A DNA stretch of 64,000 nt from Hypomesus transpacificus (GCF_021917145.1 NC_061066.1:248001-312000), one strand, 5' to 3'; counted from the first letter of the stretch, positions 22,379-35,935 are shown. A program made the numbers and translations. The notes: a model not told the origin generated them from the letters alone.

Positions 22379-25300
22379 AGGGAGAGAGAGAAAAGAGAGT
22401 GATAAGAGACGGACAGAATGATAGAGGTGAACTTGTCAATCATCTGTCTCAGAGACACCACCCCCCCAGAGCTCAACCAATAGGGGTGAAGGAGACTTGG
22501 GGGGAAATCTTCCCCTTTTTAATCCTTGCTTTCTCTCTGCCTCCACAGAGGAAAAAATCACACACAGCTCACAGCGAGACCCGGAGGAGGTGGGGGGGCT
22601 GGTCTCTAAGGCTGCTGTTGCCATGGCGACAGCTCCCAATTGGTTGGATGGGAGAGAGAAGCCCACTGGATGATTGTGTGGGGGTCGGAGGTCAGGCGTA
22701 CCCTCCTCACTGGTCTGTGTCTCTGTGCCGCCATCCGGTTCTGCATCCTCCAAGGCTCCTGGCTCGCTGAACGGGCTCTCGCTGAGCAGGAGGGAGGGGG
22801 GGGGGGGGTTGAGAGAGGTAGAAAAAGAGAGAGGGAGAGAATCGGAAAGTAAGTACCAAATTGCATCAGTCAGCATTACCGCTAGTGCTGGTCTTGCTTG
22901 ATATTTCACGCTGACGAAAAAGCAAGCTCCGTGAACAGATGGTTAGACAGCTGGCAAGTCAGTCTAAATGTATGGAAACTACAATGGTATATCAATTACT
23001 GGCCATTCTGTTAGCAGATGCAGCTTCCTAGATCACGTCAGTCTTACCAGTACTGATCTCCCGTCATGCACTTCTCATAGACTGGCCCCGGCAGCTCCTT
23101 GGTGTCCGGGAAGATGTTGTCATTGTGAAGGATGACCGTTTTGACGACCTCATTGACATGTGCCTGGCAGGCCACCTGGTCCAGGGTGTCAGGGGTGGGC
23201 AGCAGGGTGGGGCCAAACACTATGGCCAGGTTCCCTGCATCCATCATGTTCTCGTCACTGTACTGGGACAGACTGCACAAGAGGCAGAGGTTAACATCGT
23301 TAAATTTCCTTACGACATCACACAAATAAAGTTAAATCTAATCTAATCTATATGCTACATTGCACTCAAGTTTAGCTCTAGGATTCAAATACTGGCAAAA
23401 TACCCCATTTCAATTGATCTTGTAGCACCAACCAATTGATGTTGCCAGACAAGAATCGGTTTCAGTACATAACACATGCGTATCACACTTTTTTTTCCCT
23501 TCTCTCATCCTGTTCACAACTCTGGCTTCACACTCCCGGTGTCTCAGCCTGTGAAGAGGCTTTATAGAGGAGACATGGCATTTGTCCACGCTGTGGATTT
23601 ACTGTTCACTGTGCTCTCTATACATATGAAACCTGCTTCTGTGGAATGTTTGTGTGTTATACAGCAGATCAAAGCTGGAGATCAGCATTTCGTTCAGTCA
23701 CTCACTGGTTCAGAAAGGCAAACAGGTACCGCATCACCACCAGAGTAGCCCGTGGGGCTGCCAGTAGAATCTTCCGGATACATTGGGCTCTCTCGTACAG
23801 ACTCTCTATACCTGTGGACACACACACACAGCAGCTGTCAGTAGTCCCAGGATGCCATGAGGCATTTGCGATCCTGACACATCTTGAAATACAACCTCCC
23901 TATGGCGGAAAGAGGAACGCAGCTCTGCCCCCTCGGTGGAACAGCAAGAATCAGTGTGTGTTTCAGAGAGACAATAAGAGACTAAAGCACCCGTAGACAA
24001 AGAGACGAAGAGAGCTGGAGTGTGTAGGAGGATGGGCGAGAGAGAAGAAGAAGAAAAAAGGAATGCTCAGAGATTGAGTATGTATTACACATAACACTTG
24101 AAGTATTGTTCAATTTATAAAGCCTCTGCTGAAGGGTGTCAGTGAGACGACAGTGCTCATTCACACAGAAGGGAAGTAACAGTGCAGTTATGCAAGGCAA
24201 CTGATGTACAGTCGGATAACTGTTTTTGAATTCAGTTAAGTGCCATGCTGACTACTGATAAGGTCAGATTCACAAAATGTCAGCCAGTGTCATGGTCAGT
24301 CAGAAGATCTTCCCAGCAACAAAATAATAATAAATGCTGTGAGATCTGAAATGCATGCTAATTGACCCCCCTGAGCCTGTAAACACACAGCCCCCATGAG
24401 AGTGCTGAACACACACACACACACACACTTCTAAACCACTCTCACCTACCTGCAGTTAGTTGCCCTATCACCTCCACCCCCCCCCCATCCACCCTCCCCC
24501 ATTAGTCCCAGTCCCCCCTGTGTCCCCATCTCCCTTACTAGTCCCAGTCCCCCCTGTCTCCCCATCTCCCTTACTAGTCCCAGTCCCCCCTGTCTCCCCA
24601 TCTCCCTTACTAGTCCCAGTCCCCCCTGTCTCCCCATCTCCCTTACTAGTCCCAGTCCCCCCTGTCTCCCCATCTCCCTTATTAGTTCCAGTTCCCCCCC
24701 TCTCCCCCATTCCAAGTTAGTCTTAGTCCCCTTCCCACCACATCTAGAATAAAATGTAACTTACGGACACAGGAAATGAGATCATTGAACCTGTCCTTAG
24801 GAAAGAGGGGGTTTTCCAGCCCCCGGAAGTAGAGCTTGAGAACGCCCGCCACAGAGTTGATGTCATGGTTACTCTCCTCATCTATCAGAGGGTCATTACC
24901 TAGGCAACAGACAGGAAGTCAGTCTACCTTGATCTTGACCAGACAAAACAATTCAGATGTGACCTCACGGTGACCTCTCACCTCTCTCAAAAGAGTTCTT
25001 AATGTCATTGACCTCCACCTGTGATCCAGACACCCGGAATATACCCTGGTGTTGAAGACCTGGAGGAACAGAGGCAAAGTGTGAGTGTTGGTTTCTGCCT
25101 GTGTGTGTGCATGTGTATGTGTGCGAATGTGTCAGGGGGATAAACATATTTGACCATGGAGGTTTATGTAGCGGATGCAGCTCTCCACCAGTAGAGGAAT
25201 GGCTTTAGTGGAATCCTACACACAGGAGAAGATTCATACACAGTCAGTTTTATACTAAACTCACAAACAGAAAGATAGACCTACACACACACACACACAC

Positions 25301-28300
25301 ACGTGCGCGTACACACACACATAAACCAAAAGCGTATCTAAACTTCACCTGATGTTTGCTATGGGAGTTTTTCCGCCCACGGCTGAAACAGGGATAGAAC
25401 AAGTGATGATGTGGGTATAAACAGTTTAATTACAAGGAGGAGGGAAAGACATCCTACATTTTTAGTCAGTAAAATAATGTGCTAAGCATATTAAGTGTAA
25501 GAAAGCATTCATGCTTACCTGGTGGTGAGCATGTCAGTTATATAGCCTGAAAAACAGACAAAGATAATCATTTAACATTTAACATCAAAAAGAGAACAGC
25601 AAAGAGAGAAAGAGTTGCAAAGAGAGAGCGATGGAGAGGACGAGAGATCTATTTTACCCTCTGCCATGGCTTTCTTCAGCAGGTCATGTTTGGCTTGTAA
25701 TTTGGAGATGAGATTACTGCCTTCCAGATATTCACGGAACTTCTGAAGGTGGCAGACAGAATAAACTTTTATCAACTATACAACCATCAACTCTTATGTG
25801 TGAATCACTGCAACTTAATGTGTATGTGTGTGTGTGTATATATACATTACATTTACATTTATGCATTCAGCAGACACTTTTATCTAAAACGACTTCCAAG
25901 AGAGAGTTAAGTCCATAGGTCACTGATCATAACAACGAGATAGCCCCAAACGTTGCAGGTAGCCAAACGTTGCAGGTAGCCAAACATGAAGCATACATTG
26001 TGAAACCAAAGTCCCAAAGGGAAAAACAATAAGAGCGTGTATATATATATCTTACTGTGAAGTAGAAGAGCTCGGTTTCTTGCTGGTTGGCTCGCCTCTT
26101 GGCGAGGCTGGGTTTGTTCAGGTATCCGTCCGACACGCTAGATTTGACCGACTCAGAGGACGGGCTGTGGGTAAAGCTCTGGGACACATCGGAGTCGTCC
26201 AGCACCGTCATGTCCTGAAGGGTGGTCAGTGTGGCGCCCCAAGTCTTCTTCACCTGGAAGGTGGGGAGCAGAGCTGGCCTCAGTCACATTGGAAGAGTGA
26301 TGTGTGTCCTTATGTAGGAATACATGGTCATGTATAAAATGATGCAAATCACATGTTGAAGATTTTTGTGAACATACTTCTGGTCAAATTTGAGTCTGTG
26401 AGTGTGTGTTTGTATATGTGCGTGTATGTGTTTGTATCTGTGCGTGTGTGTGTTTGCTGAAGAGACATGCAGAGGCAGCTCATTAATCCGGTCTCCATGA
26501 GCGTTCCTGTGCCCTTCAGGGTGAGAGAACAGCTGCCCTCCCACACCACCAGCCTGGCATTACACCAAAACCCTCAAAAATCACTCTGAGACATTCTGAA
26601 AATGTAAATGAAACATCTCCAAGACTGGAACCATGCCTAGCAAAATAGCACACACAACAATTCGATCTGGTGGGAAGTTTTATTTTTAGGAGTCTACATC
26701 TGCCTCCTCAAGGCCCCTACCCCTTTTCACTCTCCCTCTACCCCCAGCAATTACCACACTAACACAAGTTGTGAAGCCGTGTGTGACTGTAACTGTGTGT
26801 GTGTGCGCTTCTCACCTCCTCGTTCTCTATCTTGAGCGTGGCGAGGCGTGTCTGGAGCTGCTGCAGCCGCAGCGTGAGCTCCGCCTGCACCTGCGGCTGA
26901 GCGGCGATCTGAGCCACCTGATCGGAGCACAAACACAGAGCACGATTCGAGAGGGAGAGCGTGAGCGCGAAAAAGGAAGGTTTTCACGGGTGTGTGAGAT
27001 GGTGAGCGAGGAAGACCCCAGTTTTCGTGCGGATCTGTGTGCGTGTGACAGTTCTCACCGTGTCCCCCATGTGGGCCTGGAAGCTCCAGCGAGGTGGGGG
27101 GCAGAAGGCGGTGGGGTAGAGGCCCAGCAGGCGCTGTCTATCACGGGCAGGATCCAGGCCTTCCACTGCCCCCTCCAGCACCTCCAGACCTGCCCGTCTG
27201 GACGCCTCCACACTCAGCTCTGCTGACAGGTAGGTCCTAAGCGCGCGGCTCAGACTGGAGTGGTACCCCAGGTCACAGCACTGAAACAACATGGATAAAT
27301 ACTTCATGAGGGAGGGACGGAAATAATGGTTATAATCCTATATTTAGAATCATCCAAACGAGAGAAACATGTGTGTTTGAAATTGTGTGTTTATGAACTC
27401 ACATCTATGATGTCGGGCAGGTCATGGATGTAGTATTTGAACACAGAGGAGTTGGTGGCCTCCAGAGTTAAAAGGTACTCATTCCTCGCTTTCAGTGTCT
27501 TCAGCTTGTTCTCGGAGTACTTTGCCTTCCTCTGGGGAGAGGAAGATGGAGAGATAGAGGGAAGAAGAGAAAGGGGAATGAGTTGCTGGGTCAGGGCTGC
27601 TGTACGTACGAAATGCACTCCGTTTCTGAGACATGTCCCTCTGGGGTATCCATACCTTCTCCCTCATCTTCTCCATCTTGCGGGCGGCGTTACGTCTCTG
27701 GTGGCGCTCCTCTATCCGCAGGCCGAACACAGGCTCCACCCCTCCGCTCGACCCCGTCTTGACACGCCCCTCCTGGCGCTCCGCTTCTCGGAGTTTCGTC
27801 TCGGCGTTCAGCGTCTCCGCGTGATACATGTGGTACGTCTTCATCACCTAGCAACCACAATCCCTTACAGCTTCACCTGAACAAACTCGGCAAACATTCG
27901 ACCTGCCCTGGTTGCATGAACGTCTAGCTGTCAACTCAAACTGTTTTAGGGTCTTTATTTATTCACAACAAAGGCTTTTAAGGCAAGGAACCGTGGCAGA
28001 ACTAAACTCAACAGTCATGTTGTTGTTAGTCAGCACATTTCCCCATCTAAACAGAAGTGACAAGGAAGCTTTTGTTGGAGCGATGAAAAATATGGTGAAG
28101 GAGCTTTACAAACTCCCCTGAGTTCCAGAACTTAAAGAAAGAGTGAAAAAGCTCCTGGTGAGGATGCCACTCACGGTGTAAAGCTCGTTGAGGAGCTTCA
28201 TGAGGTCCTCCTGAAGCTGGAAGGTGATCTCTTTACTCTGGAAGAGGTGGAAGGAAAAGATAGAGAACAGGTGGAGGAAAGGAGAGGAACAGAGGATGTG

Positions 28301-29804
28301 CCAGAAAAGAATAGGATGAAGAGAGAGAGAGGGCAAAGAGGAAGGAATGAATAAGCAAAGTGGAGAAGAGAGGTGAGGTGAATACCACTAACAGTTATGT
28401 GGACAGCCTGTGAGAATATTCACACAGGCAGTAACTAATAGCACCGTCATCCCATCGATGAACTGAGCTGAAAAGGTGGCCAGGTAAATAAATGGAGCCA
28501 TCCTTGAACAAACAGAAGGATTCATAAATTACCCAGCGTGTGGCTCTGCAGCTTGCATACAGACATGGCTTGGATGGGCTCTTCATGTATTAAACAGAGC
28601 CGGCTCGGTTTGGGAAGGATTTATGTGACTATGTGGCATGCATTAATATTGCATTGTGCTAAATGACTGTGGAATCCCAGAATGGATGATTCCTGCTCCC
28701 TCACGGCACCCTCGTGAGATAGACCAGCTGAGCCTGTCACCATGACCACCATCCTGTCAGCGTTGTCATGGTCACCAGGCTGTCTCCAACTGGGCTGGCT
28801 CACACAAGGTGGTCGTCCAACTGTCCTTGTTTGCACGTACCAATCAGGGGTTTCATAAGCAGTTATAAGATAGATACATGGGCTGACAGAGCTTGCAAGT
28901 CTCTCTGTACTTTAGATATCATGAATAATACAAGACCCGGATAGAGATTAATAATGAACGCACTATACTAAACTTGGAGGTGTGTGCACGTGTGTGTGTT
29001 TGTATAATTTGTTAAACTCTGTACCACGTTTCTTGAAGTACACAACGGAATATAATGCCTTAGCTTTTCATTAGAAACAATCTCATTTTTTCTTATAGCT
29101 CTCCTCCCAAATTCAGTTAACTTCAACAGTATCGAGCATTCTGCTTTAGACTCAGACTTCACCAGACCAGGTGAACTCTGACCCAGAGTGGGGCAGTCGT
29201 GACCTGTGACCCATGATAGATGGAAGGCTGTGATTAGCTCGCTCACCCTCTTAAGCAGGCGGGCGGAGTCATCACTGATGTGTGTTAGGCGAGTGATGAC
29301 GTTGTTCAGGTAGAGATCACTGAGAGTAGCATGGTCCTTACTCTCTCTCCTCACCTGAAAAGAGAGAGAGAGAGACATACACGTCCTGATTGAAGACAAT
29401 CACGTTTCAGGCTAGTCCAGGGTACAAAGACATACATACACAGCACTTTACCTGGTTCAATAGCAGGTACCAACAGTTGACTGGAGATAGCAGGTTCTGG
29501 TCTTTTCTACGAGAGAGCAGAGGATTGGTCAATGTCACCTTACCCTTCATGCCAGCAATCCAAAACTATGCACCGCATATCTCTCACACTCAAAGATCGC
29601 GGTCCCTTACTTGTACTGTTGGTGGTCCTTGGTACTGCGTGTCTTGGCCATGAACCTCTCGGCCAGTTTCTCCAAGTTTCTAGAATACTCTGTCTCAATC
29701 TCTGCCTTCTTCCTGAAGAAGTCCTGAAGATCCTGAAGCAGCTGGACCCTCATCTCAGTCTGCTGCTCCAGACACCTCTGCTGCTCCACCAACTGTGCCC
29801 GCAC

Positions 29805-29848
<44 letters not shown>

Positions 29849-30785
29849 GCACGGGGGCAGACATGCAAACACACATACACCCACACACAGATGTCATTAA
29901 CAATCCAGACTGCATAACAGACAATATGCGCTTGTTATGGAAAGACACCCACATAAAGAGACTGCATTAATTCGGTGTATATACACTCACATACAGTACA
30001 TATCTTTAATGGCATAAACACATCCTGTAGTCACACCACACAGCAGACATCTTTACACAGATACAGAAGGGAGCTTCATCCACAGAACGTGGCTAAGAGC
30101 AGCACTAGACATGGCAGCCATTTTGCCTCGGGAAGCTCACCACACATCGACCATCACATGTGCAAATAATAGGCGCAAACACACACGCACACACGATTTT
30201 TGCTGAGGCTACAGGCCACCATGGTGTTCTATGTGGGATCACAATGAAGCATATCTCTGCAAGTGTGTTCACAAGTGTGTGTGTCTGCATATCTATCTGT
30301 TTGTGTGTGTGTGCTTGTGCGTTTGGCAGATCTGAGCTCTGTCTTCACCTTCCTCATCACATGGTTCACACACACAGTGTGTGGTTGCCAAGACAACAGG
30401 TAGTGGAGTGGAGAAGGTCCCCTGGGGATTGGTTGGTGTGTAGTCGAATGCTCGTGTGTGTGTGTGTGTGTGTTTGAGAGGGAGAAAAAGAGAGACAGGG
30501 AATCACAGCATGGAAGACAGGAAAAGATAAGGAGAAAACAGAGAGAGAACAGGGAGAGGGTGAGGTAAAGGCAGCCAGACAGACAGAGAGAGAGAGAGAA
30601 GAGAGGGATGGAGGGAGAGGTGGGGGTTATCATTGTGGATTCACTACCAGTTCTCTGCGTTCCCTCCTGCAGCAGAGTGTCAGATAGCCTCGACGCTCTA
30701 AAACAGCACAACCAGTGAAGCGTTCCCTGCCATGCTGACTGGCTGTATGGGTTTTTCTGATAGAGTGTTTGTGCATTTTTTTCAA

Positions 30786-30837
<52 letters not shown>

Positions 30838-33616
30838 ATGAGAGCAGTGTCTTCTTTAATGCTATTGTGGCCAAAGGATGTTGGCCAAGGTGACTCCTTA
30901 GAGACAGACTCTCCACAATTGTAATTATGGTAGAGAGGGACCGAGAGAGAGATGGAGTGACTGGGGAACAGACAGTGAGAAAAACGAAATGACAAAAAGA
31001 CACACTAGCAAGAGAGAAAAACAACACATTTGCTAAAGGAGACATTTGGATTTGAAACGGAGAACTCCAATTTAGGATTGTTGTATTTAGGATGTTTGTA
31101 CCATGGGTGTTGTTGCTATTTCTTTCTTGGAAACAGTCTCTTCCCACAACTAGCTCCTGGATCAGCAGGAATCAGTCATCTGCCTGTGGAGGGATGACTA
31201 ACCTTCATTTCACGGTGCCTCCACTATGGAAGGTCACAGAAGCACACTGGGGTGTAGAGGAACCTTTCCAGGCTTCTGCTGATGCCAATATCCTGAGCTC
31301 ACCTTGAATCCAATTATATCAACGTAGTTGACAGCCAGAGCAGATTAATAAATATGTTTAAAAAGTGTAATTGAAATTATCATAACCAGAAGTGGTTTTA
31401 AATATTCTTTGTTGTTGTTGACAGACAGAGGCTGTGCTTCTCCTTTCTCCTCATGGGCTCTTGTCTCCATGGAGAGAGCATGTGTGGTTCCACTGTGTAA
31501 CTAAGGAGGTGACTAATGTAAGTTAACACTCCACTAAGCTCCAGGACCTGGGTGGATTCTGGTGGACCAGTCTGACCCTGGACTTTCCCCAGGATAGACT
31601 TTTACATGAAGACATCACACAACTGGAACATACAAAGTAACACACAAAGCTCAAAGTAACACACAAAGCTAAATTGTATGTTTGCATTCATATTTCACTG
31701 CTCAACAGGAAGAGGAAGACGATTTTGCCCTCTGAATGGGCCGTTTCCATGACAACCAGGGGCCAAGGACACAAGGGGCGGACATCCACTGGATGTTCAA
31801 GCAAAACAAACAAACACCTTTACTGATATTACATGTGTGGTGCTATCCACGTAATGCTTATTTACACCTCTAACTCACTTCAGTCACACACTTATTTCCC
31901 CGCCTCCATTCCCCCCCCTATTCCCGTACACCTCCTTGCCTCTCCCCCCCCCCTCTCCCAGGTATGCAGATGGGAGGTCAGTATTCACACACATGCAGAC
32001 GCACGCAGAAACAAGGCTGCAGCACAGTTCCCACTCCCTCCCTCCCTCTCTTTCGTTCCCTCTCTCCATACCCCTACCTCTCCCTCCTTGTCTCTGTCCC
32101 CATCTCTCATCTCTCCCCACCCTCTCTCTCTCTCCTGATCTCCTTCCTCCTCTCCATCATTTCCCATTGCAAAGCCCCATTTTCCCCTTTCATTTAAATG
32201 TATAATCCAGGCTTAGATAATGCCAGGCAACATGTTCAGGCATAATAGATGTTGCATATAACAATCATGTCTTTGCTAAGACATAATTTTGCTGACTAAC
32301 ACAGACCACAGTTCACGGCACCTGAGGCAAGATCAGCTCGAACCACCTACAGTCTACGAGCTCCACACCCTCAACAACACATCACAAGAGAAGCCCCACC
32401 CCCCTATACATTCTCACAAGCCAATCAGAGGCCAGCCAGAGAGAGGCAGACTACAAACCCACATAGTTACAGCGCAGATCCATACATTTACCTCAGACAG
32501 CAGAAGAGAGGGCACAGCAGTAGTAGAGCTGTGCTTAGTGTGATCTAAGTGGTCATTATAATGCAGGGCATCCCCAAGTGTGTTTTGGCTAGAAGCCAGG
32601 GCAGAGTGAACAGTGACACACACACACACACACACTAAAGCACTCCAGTACTCTCCATTACTTCTAATCACTCAAAGTCAGTGTGTCGATTCAAAGGACC
32701 AACGTGTGTATGTGTGTGTGTGTGCTTACATTTCATATGGACCAGGTCCAGGGAATAGCGTGTCATACTGTGTGATGCAGTGACAGAAAGAGCACAGCTG
32801 GAGTGTGGGTATGGGCTGAGAGAAAGCATCCGCTTGTAGGGATTCTAACGGCCATGATTTCGATTTCAAAAGGATAACACATTCACGCACACGCACACAT
32901 TCCTCAATCCTAATGTGCTGTTAAAACACAAACCAGCCATCGTTCCACCCTCCCTTGACATGAGTAAAGCAGGCTATTTCCTATGCAAAGGACGAAGATC
33001 ACCTTCCTGTGAAAAAGAGCTTGCCATTTCCTCGTATGAGATAAGTGTACGTGTGGGCGGGTGCGGGTAAGTGACATTGAATATGTGGGCACGGAAGAGA
33101 GACCATCTGAACCTAATAGAAACAGAGAGAATGTCAGAGAGACCATAAGAGGGTACAGTGAGACCCTCCTACACATAGTTCCCCATCATGCTATAGAGAG
33201 ACCTCTCCCACTGCCAGTGATACAATACCAAGCCAGCCATCTTGGTTGATCACTCTTTTTCACAGCTCTCACCACGCCTGACAGAAACTGGGTCTGTCTC
33301 CAGCGTCATTCCTGACCAGTCAGAACTAACCAGGTATTCCCCCATCTTCTGCTGCAGTCTCTCCCCCCACCCCCTCCCCCATCCCCACCCCCAAGGTGCT
33401 GTGTAGGGGCGTATGTGTGTGAAAAGGGAGTTACCATGGTTAAGGACTATGGTTACATCAGTGTGCATTGAATCCCTGACAACGGAGGAGTGGGCAGACA
33501 TGAGATCTATTCTGTCTGTCTGTCCTAACGTCAATCCTGGAACACTCCTACTGATTAGAGATGAGCTGTCATGATGGACTCCTCTGCCAGACACACACAC
33601 ACACACATTCACCTAC

Positions 33617-33655
<39 letters not shown>

Positions 33656-34304
33656 CATCAGGGAGCCTGCTGCAGTCACAGCCCCAGAGGAATACAAATA
33701 GAGATGGTATACACACACACACAGGCGTGGGTTCCACACACAGAAACCACTACTCTGTATACATGCTGTAATTGGCAAACACCCTCGCTCCCACATGGCT
33801 GAGAGAGATCAAAGGCTCTGCAGAACCCCCCCCACCCCCTCCCATCCCCTCCCACCCCCCTCCAAGCGCCGTGCAGAACTCAGGATGAACCCTGAAATAC
33901 TGACGTCTCACGGCAAGGTGTCATCCTCCATACACATCCATTCGCGAACAAGCTTAGTGAGGGGCAGAATTCATGGAGTACAGGCAGCCAGGTGTGGTGT
34001 GTGTAAGAGTGTTGTGCATGTGTGTGTGTGTGTGTGTGATTCGGTGCGTAAGCGTGTGCAAGGGTCTGTGTGAGGGGGTAGTGTGAGTGGAGGGTATAGG
34101 TGGGGATGGGTGTAGGTGTGTTTTAGGGGGATAGTGAGAACAGGTGTGTGTGTATGTGCATGTAAGTTTGTGTGTCAGAGAGTGGGTGTGACCATGTCAT
34201 GCCAATGGGATAGAGCTCTAGTAAATATGGATCATACCTTTCACCTGGCTCTCATATTCCGCGATTATCTCTTTGTCCTTCTTGCTTTTGCTTGGGTTCG
34301 ACAT
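20739..34304 (-). CDS. srgap1: SLIT-ROBO Rho GTPase-activating protein 1
   Basis: Exons (minus): 34304-34238, 29806-29611, 29506-29452, 29354-29247, 28237-28175, 27847-27656, 27531-27403, 27280-27059, 26917-26816, 26253-26056, 25742-25658, 25546-25519, 25382-25349, 25215-25155, 25059-24982, 24899-24765, 23811-23706, 23272-23048, 22781-22702, 22290-22110, 21856-21716, 21591-21249, 21161-20739. Phases agree; 1083 aa versus about 1085 in human. Seen: start [24 protein letters not shown] with coiled coil to about residue 480; RhoGAP at about 490-690 with arginine finger in GIFRVSGSQ (about R522); SH3 at about 727-780 ([25 protein letters not shown]); Ser/Pro-rich tail ending DKSCTM. It acts below ROBO receptors, bends membranes and switches off Cdc42/RhoA. 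Odd: a GC donor at the SH3 exon and a repeat-expanded tail. The start of exon 21591 could be 9 nt later. Paralogue a or b not resolved. Confidence 0.97.
20898..21024 (-). repeat. srgap1: Coding 9-nt repeats in the srgap1 tail
   Basis: The last exon carries tandem T-P-G and S-P-L units ([17 protein letters not shown] then [17 protein letters not shown]) not present in the human tail as I recall it. The DNA shows matching imperfect 9-nt repeats, which points to slippage growth. The tract adds many Ser-Pro/Thr-Pro sites and PxxP stretches. Frame is kept and both sides match the family. Confidence 0.85.
22110..22290 (-). other. srgap1: srgap1 SH3 exon with GC donor
   Basis: This exon of 181 nt encodes most of the SH3 domain. 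Its 3' end reads ACAG|GCAAGT: a GC donor with otherwise perfect consensus. Using it joins in frame to the next exon (acceptor before 21856), giving [14 protein letters not shown], which matches the family. No GT donor nearby restores the frame. Its acceptor lies beside a long (CT)n tract. Confidence 0.85.
22309..22378. repeat. (GA)n then poly-G beside the SH3 exon acceptor
   Basis: About 60 bases of GA plus 10 G on plus; on the srgap1 sense strand this is poly-C then (CT)n, ending about 19 bases before the acceptor at 22291. It extends the polypyrimidine tract of that splice site. Confidence 0.95.
24501..24714. repeat. 36-bp minisatellite in a srgap1 intron, about 5.5 copies
   Basis: Near-identical 36-bp units (core CCCAGTCCCCCCTGTCTCC, then CATCTCCCTTACTAGT), the outer copies slightly diverged. 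As 36 is a multiple of three, frames stay open on both strands (12-residue repeats), but no splice sites or start context support coding. It lies in the intron between the exons at 24899-24765 and 23811-23706, close to the former. Confidence 0.92.
25843..25925 (-). mobile_element. SINE/LINE tail fragment, inverted
   Basis: Reads CATTTACATTTATGCATTCA then GCAGACACTTTTATCTAAAA, the reverse of the tail GGATAAAAGCGTCTGCTAAATG shared by many teleost SINEs and their LINE partners. Only the tail is present. It lies in the srgap1 intron between exons 26253-26056 and 25742-25658. Confidence 0.7.
29809..29846. repeat. (AC)19 touching the srgap1 exon 2 acceptor
   Basis: On the sense strand this is (TG)n running straight into GTAG|ATGTGCGG, so the usual pyrimidine tract is replaced by alternating UG. 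Confidence 0.95.
30791..30835. repeat. (TG)n microsatellite
   Basis: About 22 uninterrupted TG units in srgap1 intron 1. Confidence 0.95.
33617..33651. repeat. (CAGA)n tetranucleotide microsatellite
   Basis: Eight to nine perfect ACAG units in srgap1 intron 1. Confidence 0.93.
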
Positions 34305-35935
34305 GTTGGCGTAATAACGATGATCAATCCGATGAACAGGCTTAAACCTTTAGTCCTCTTCGTGTCTACGCTGCCTGAGGCGTCATTGCCAATAACTACA
34401 GGTTACATACTACTAAATGCATCCACTGCCGCAACAACAGAATTGTTGTCGATTCCCGCTCGGGGACAGTGGTCCACGCTCAATCAGCTAGTAGCAGCTG
34501 CTTCACGCCGTTAGAAACAGACAGGTCCATTGAAGGTCGCAATACACGGACTATCAATAGGTAGGTAGAACAGATCTCCCATTAGAAAGCTCAAAATGCG
34601 TGGGGAGCGGCTGCACGCAAAGACAGACACCAACGCACACACACCGGTTTGCGGTAAAGACCGGGCACACACCCACTAGTTAATCCAGTGGACCACACAC
34701 ACACAAACACATTAAATACAGAGCAGAGCACGCGCTCCCTCCCTCGCCGGGTGCCTTCGGTGCTGGTTCGTCCTGGTGTATGTGCGCTAACCCCGTAGTA
34801 ACCTTTACGCACTCACTATGTACTCCACTCTATTGAAATCAAATGCCGGGGGGGAGAGGGTGGGACTAGAGGGCGGAATCACTGGAAAGATTGACAGCCA
34901 GTATAACCACTTGTCTCGTTTTGTGGTTCGGTCATAGAAAGCATCGATGTCGTGCTTAATTGGTTGTCTGGGCCCATTAGAACCGTGTCAAACTGTTAAT
35001 TATTGATTTGTTACATTTGCATGATCACGTGCTGTATAAATAAAATTGACTATGGAAGGACCTTTTGACGCTTAGTAGAATGCCTCCGAGCAGACAACTC
35101 GGAAACTGTACAACAGTGTACATATTTGTTAAGTGTGGCGCTCTAGGCTTTGCTAGATGAAAATAACTCCCTAACAGCAGGACTAAACAGGAATCCTGTG
35201 CTCCATTTCAATTCTTTAAAACGTATCCGTTCTTCCTCCCATATTCCTGATCTTAATCTGACATGAAGGGAAGGAAGGAGGGATTCATTTTAGCATTCAA
35301 TTTGGCAGTGGCTGGGGCCTCGCAATTCAACACTATAGGCTACATGAGTTTCAACTAAAAGCCATTAAGCCTTATTGGACAACAGCAGATGCTTACCTCA
35401 TTCAAGACTGTTTACACTACGTAGGCCTAACTCATTTAGTTAACTATTAGTTATTTACAGTTACAGTTATTGTGCAGTTAAAAGATGATCCACCTTTGGC
35501 ATCCCAATCCAAAATAAATGCTGGATGCAGGAGGTGTGCCACCTACTGCCTCTATGCAGGAGGTGTGCCACCTACTGCCTCTATGCAGTACCTGCAGAGT
35601 AGAAGTATAAGGAAGTAGTATAACTAGTTATCTCTGTCCTGTCTGTGATGAAAACAATTTGATTTTAATTGCAACATTAAAGAAGGCCTTACTGACGGAC
35701 GCTGGACTGCACGGATGGTCTGAAGTAGCATCATTTAAGTGTTTACACCCGGTGTGATTGAAGGAAATCCTTCAAGTTTGCCCCACAACTAACTGAGCAT
35801 GCACAGCTACACTGCTGCCACCAGATGACAGCAACATCTATGATTTGGCTCCACTATACAGTAGGAGGCGAATGTGGGACAGGTCTCTCTAGATCCATCT
35901 CTTTCACCTTTCCTTCTCTCTCTTCGTGTCTCTGA

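Larger units (their letters stand above)
29807..34237 (-). other. srgap1: First intron of srgap1
   Basis: A 4.4-kb intron between the start exon and the first F-BAR exon. It contains (CA)19 touching the acceptor, (TG)n at 30791-30835, (CAGA)n at 33617-33651 and pyrimidine-rich blocks near 32030-32160 and 33360. No additional coding exon is seen; frames of 70-120 codons here are repeat translations. Confidence 0.75.

Noticed and set aside
34116-34514. 132-codon plus-strand open frame
   Set aside because: It is antisense to the srgap1 start exon (34304-34238); no domain and no splice support.
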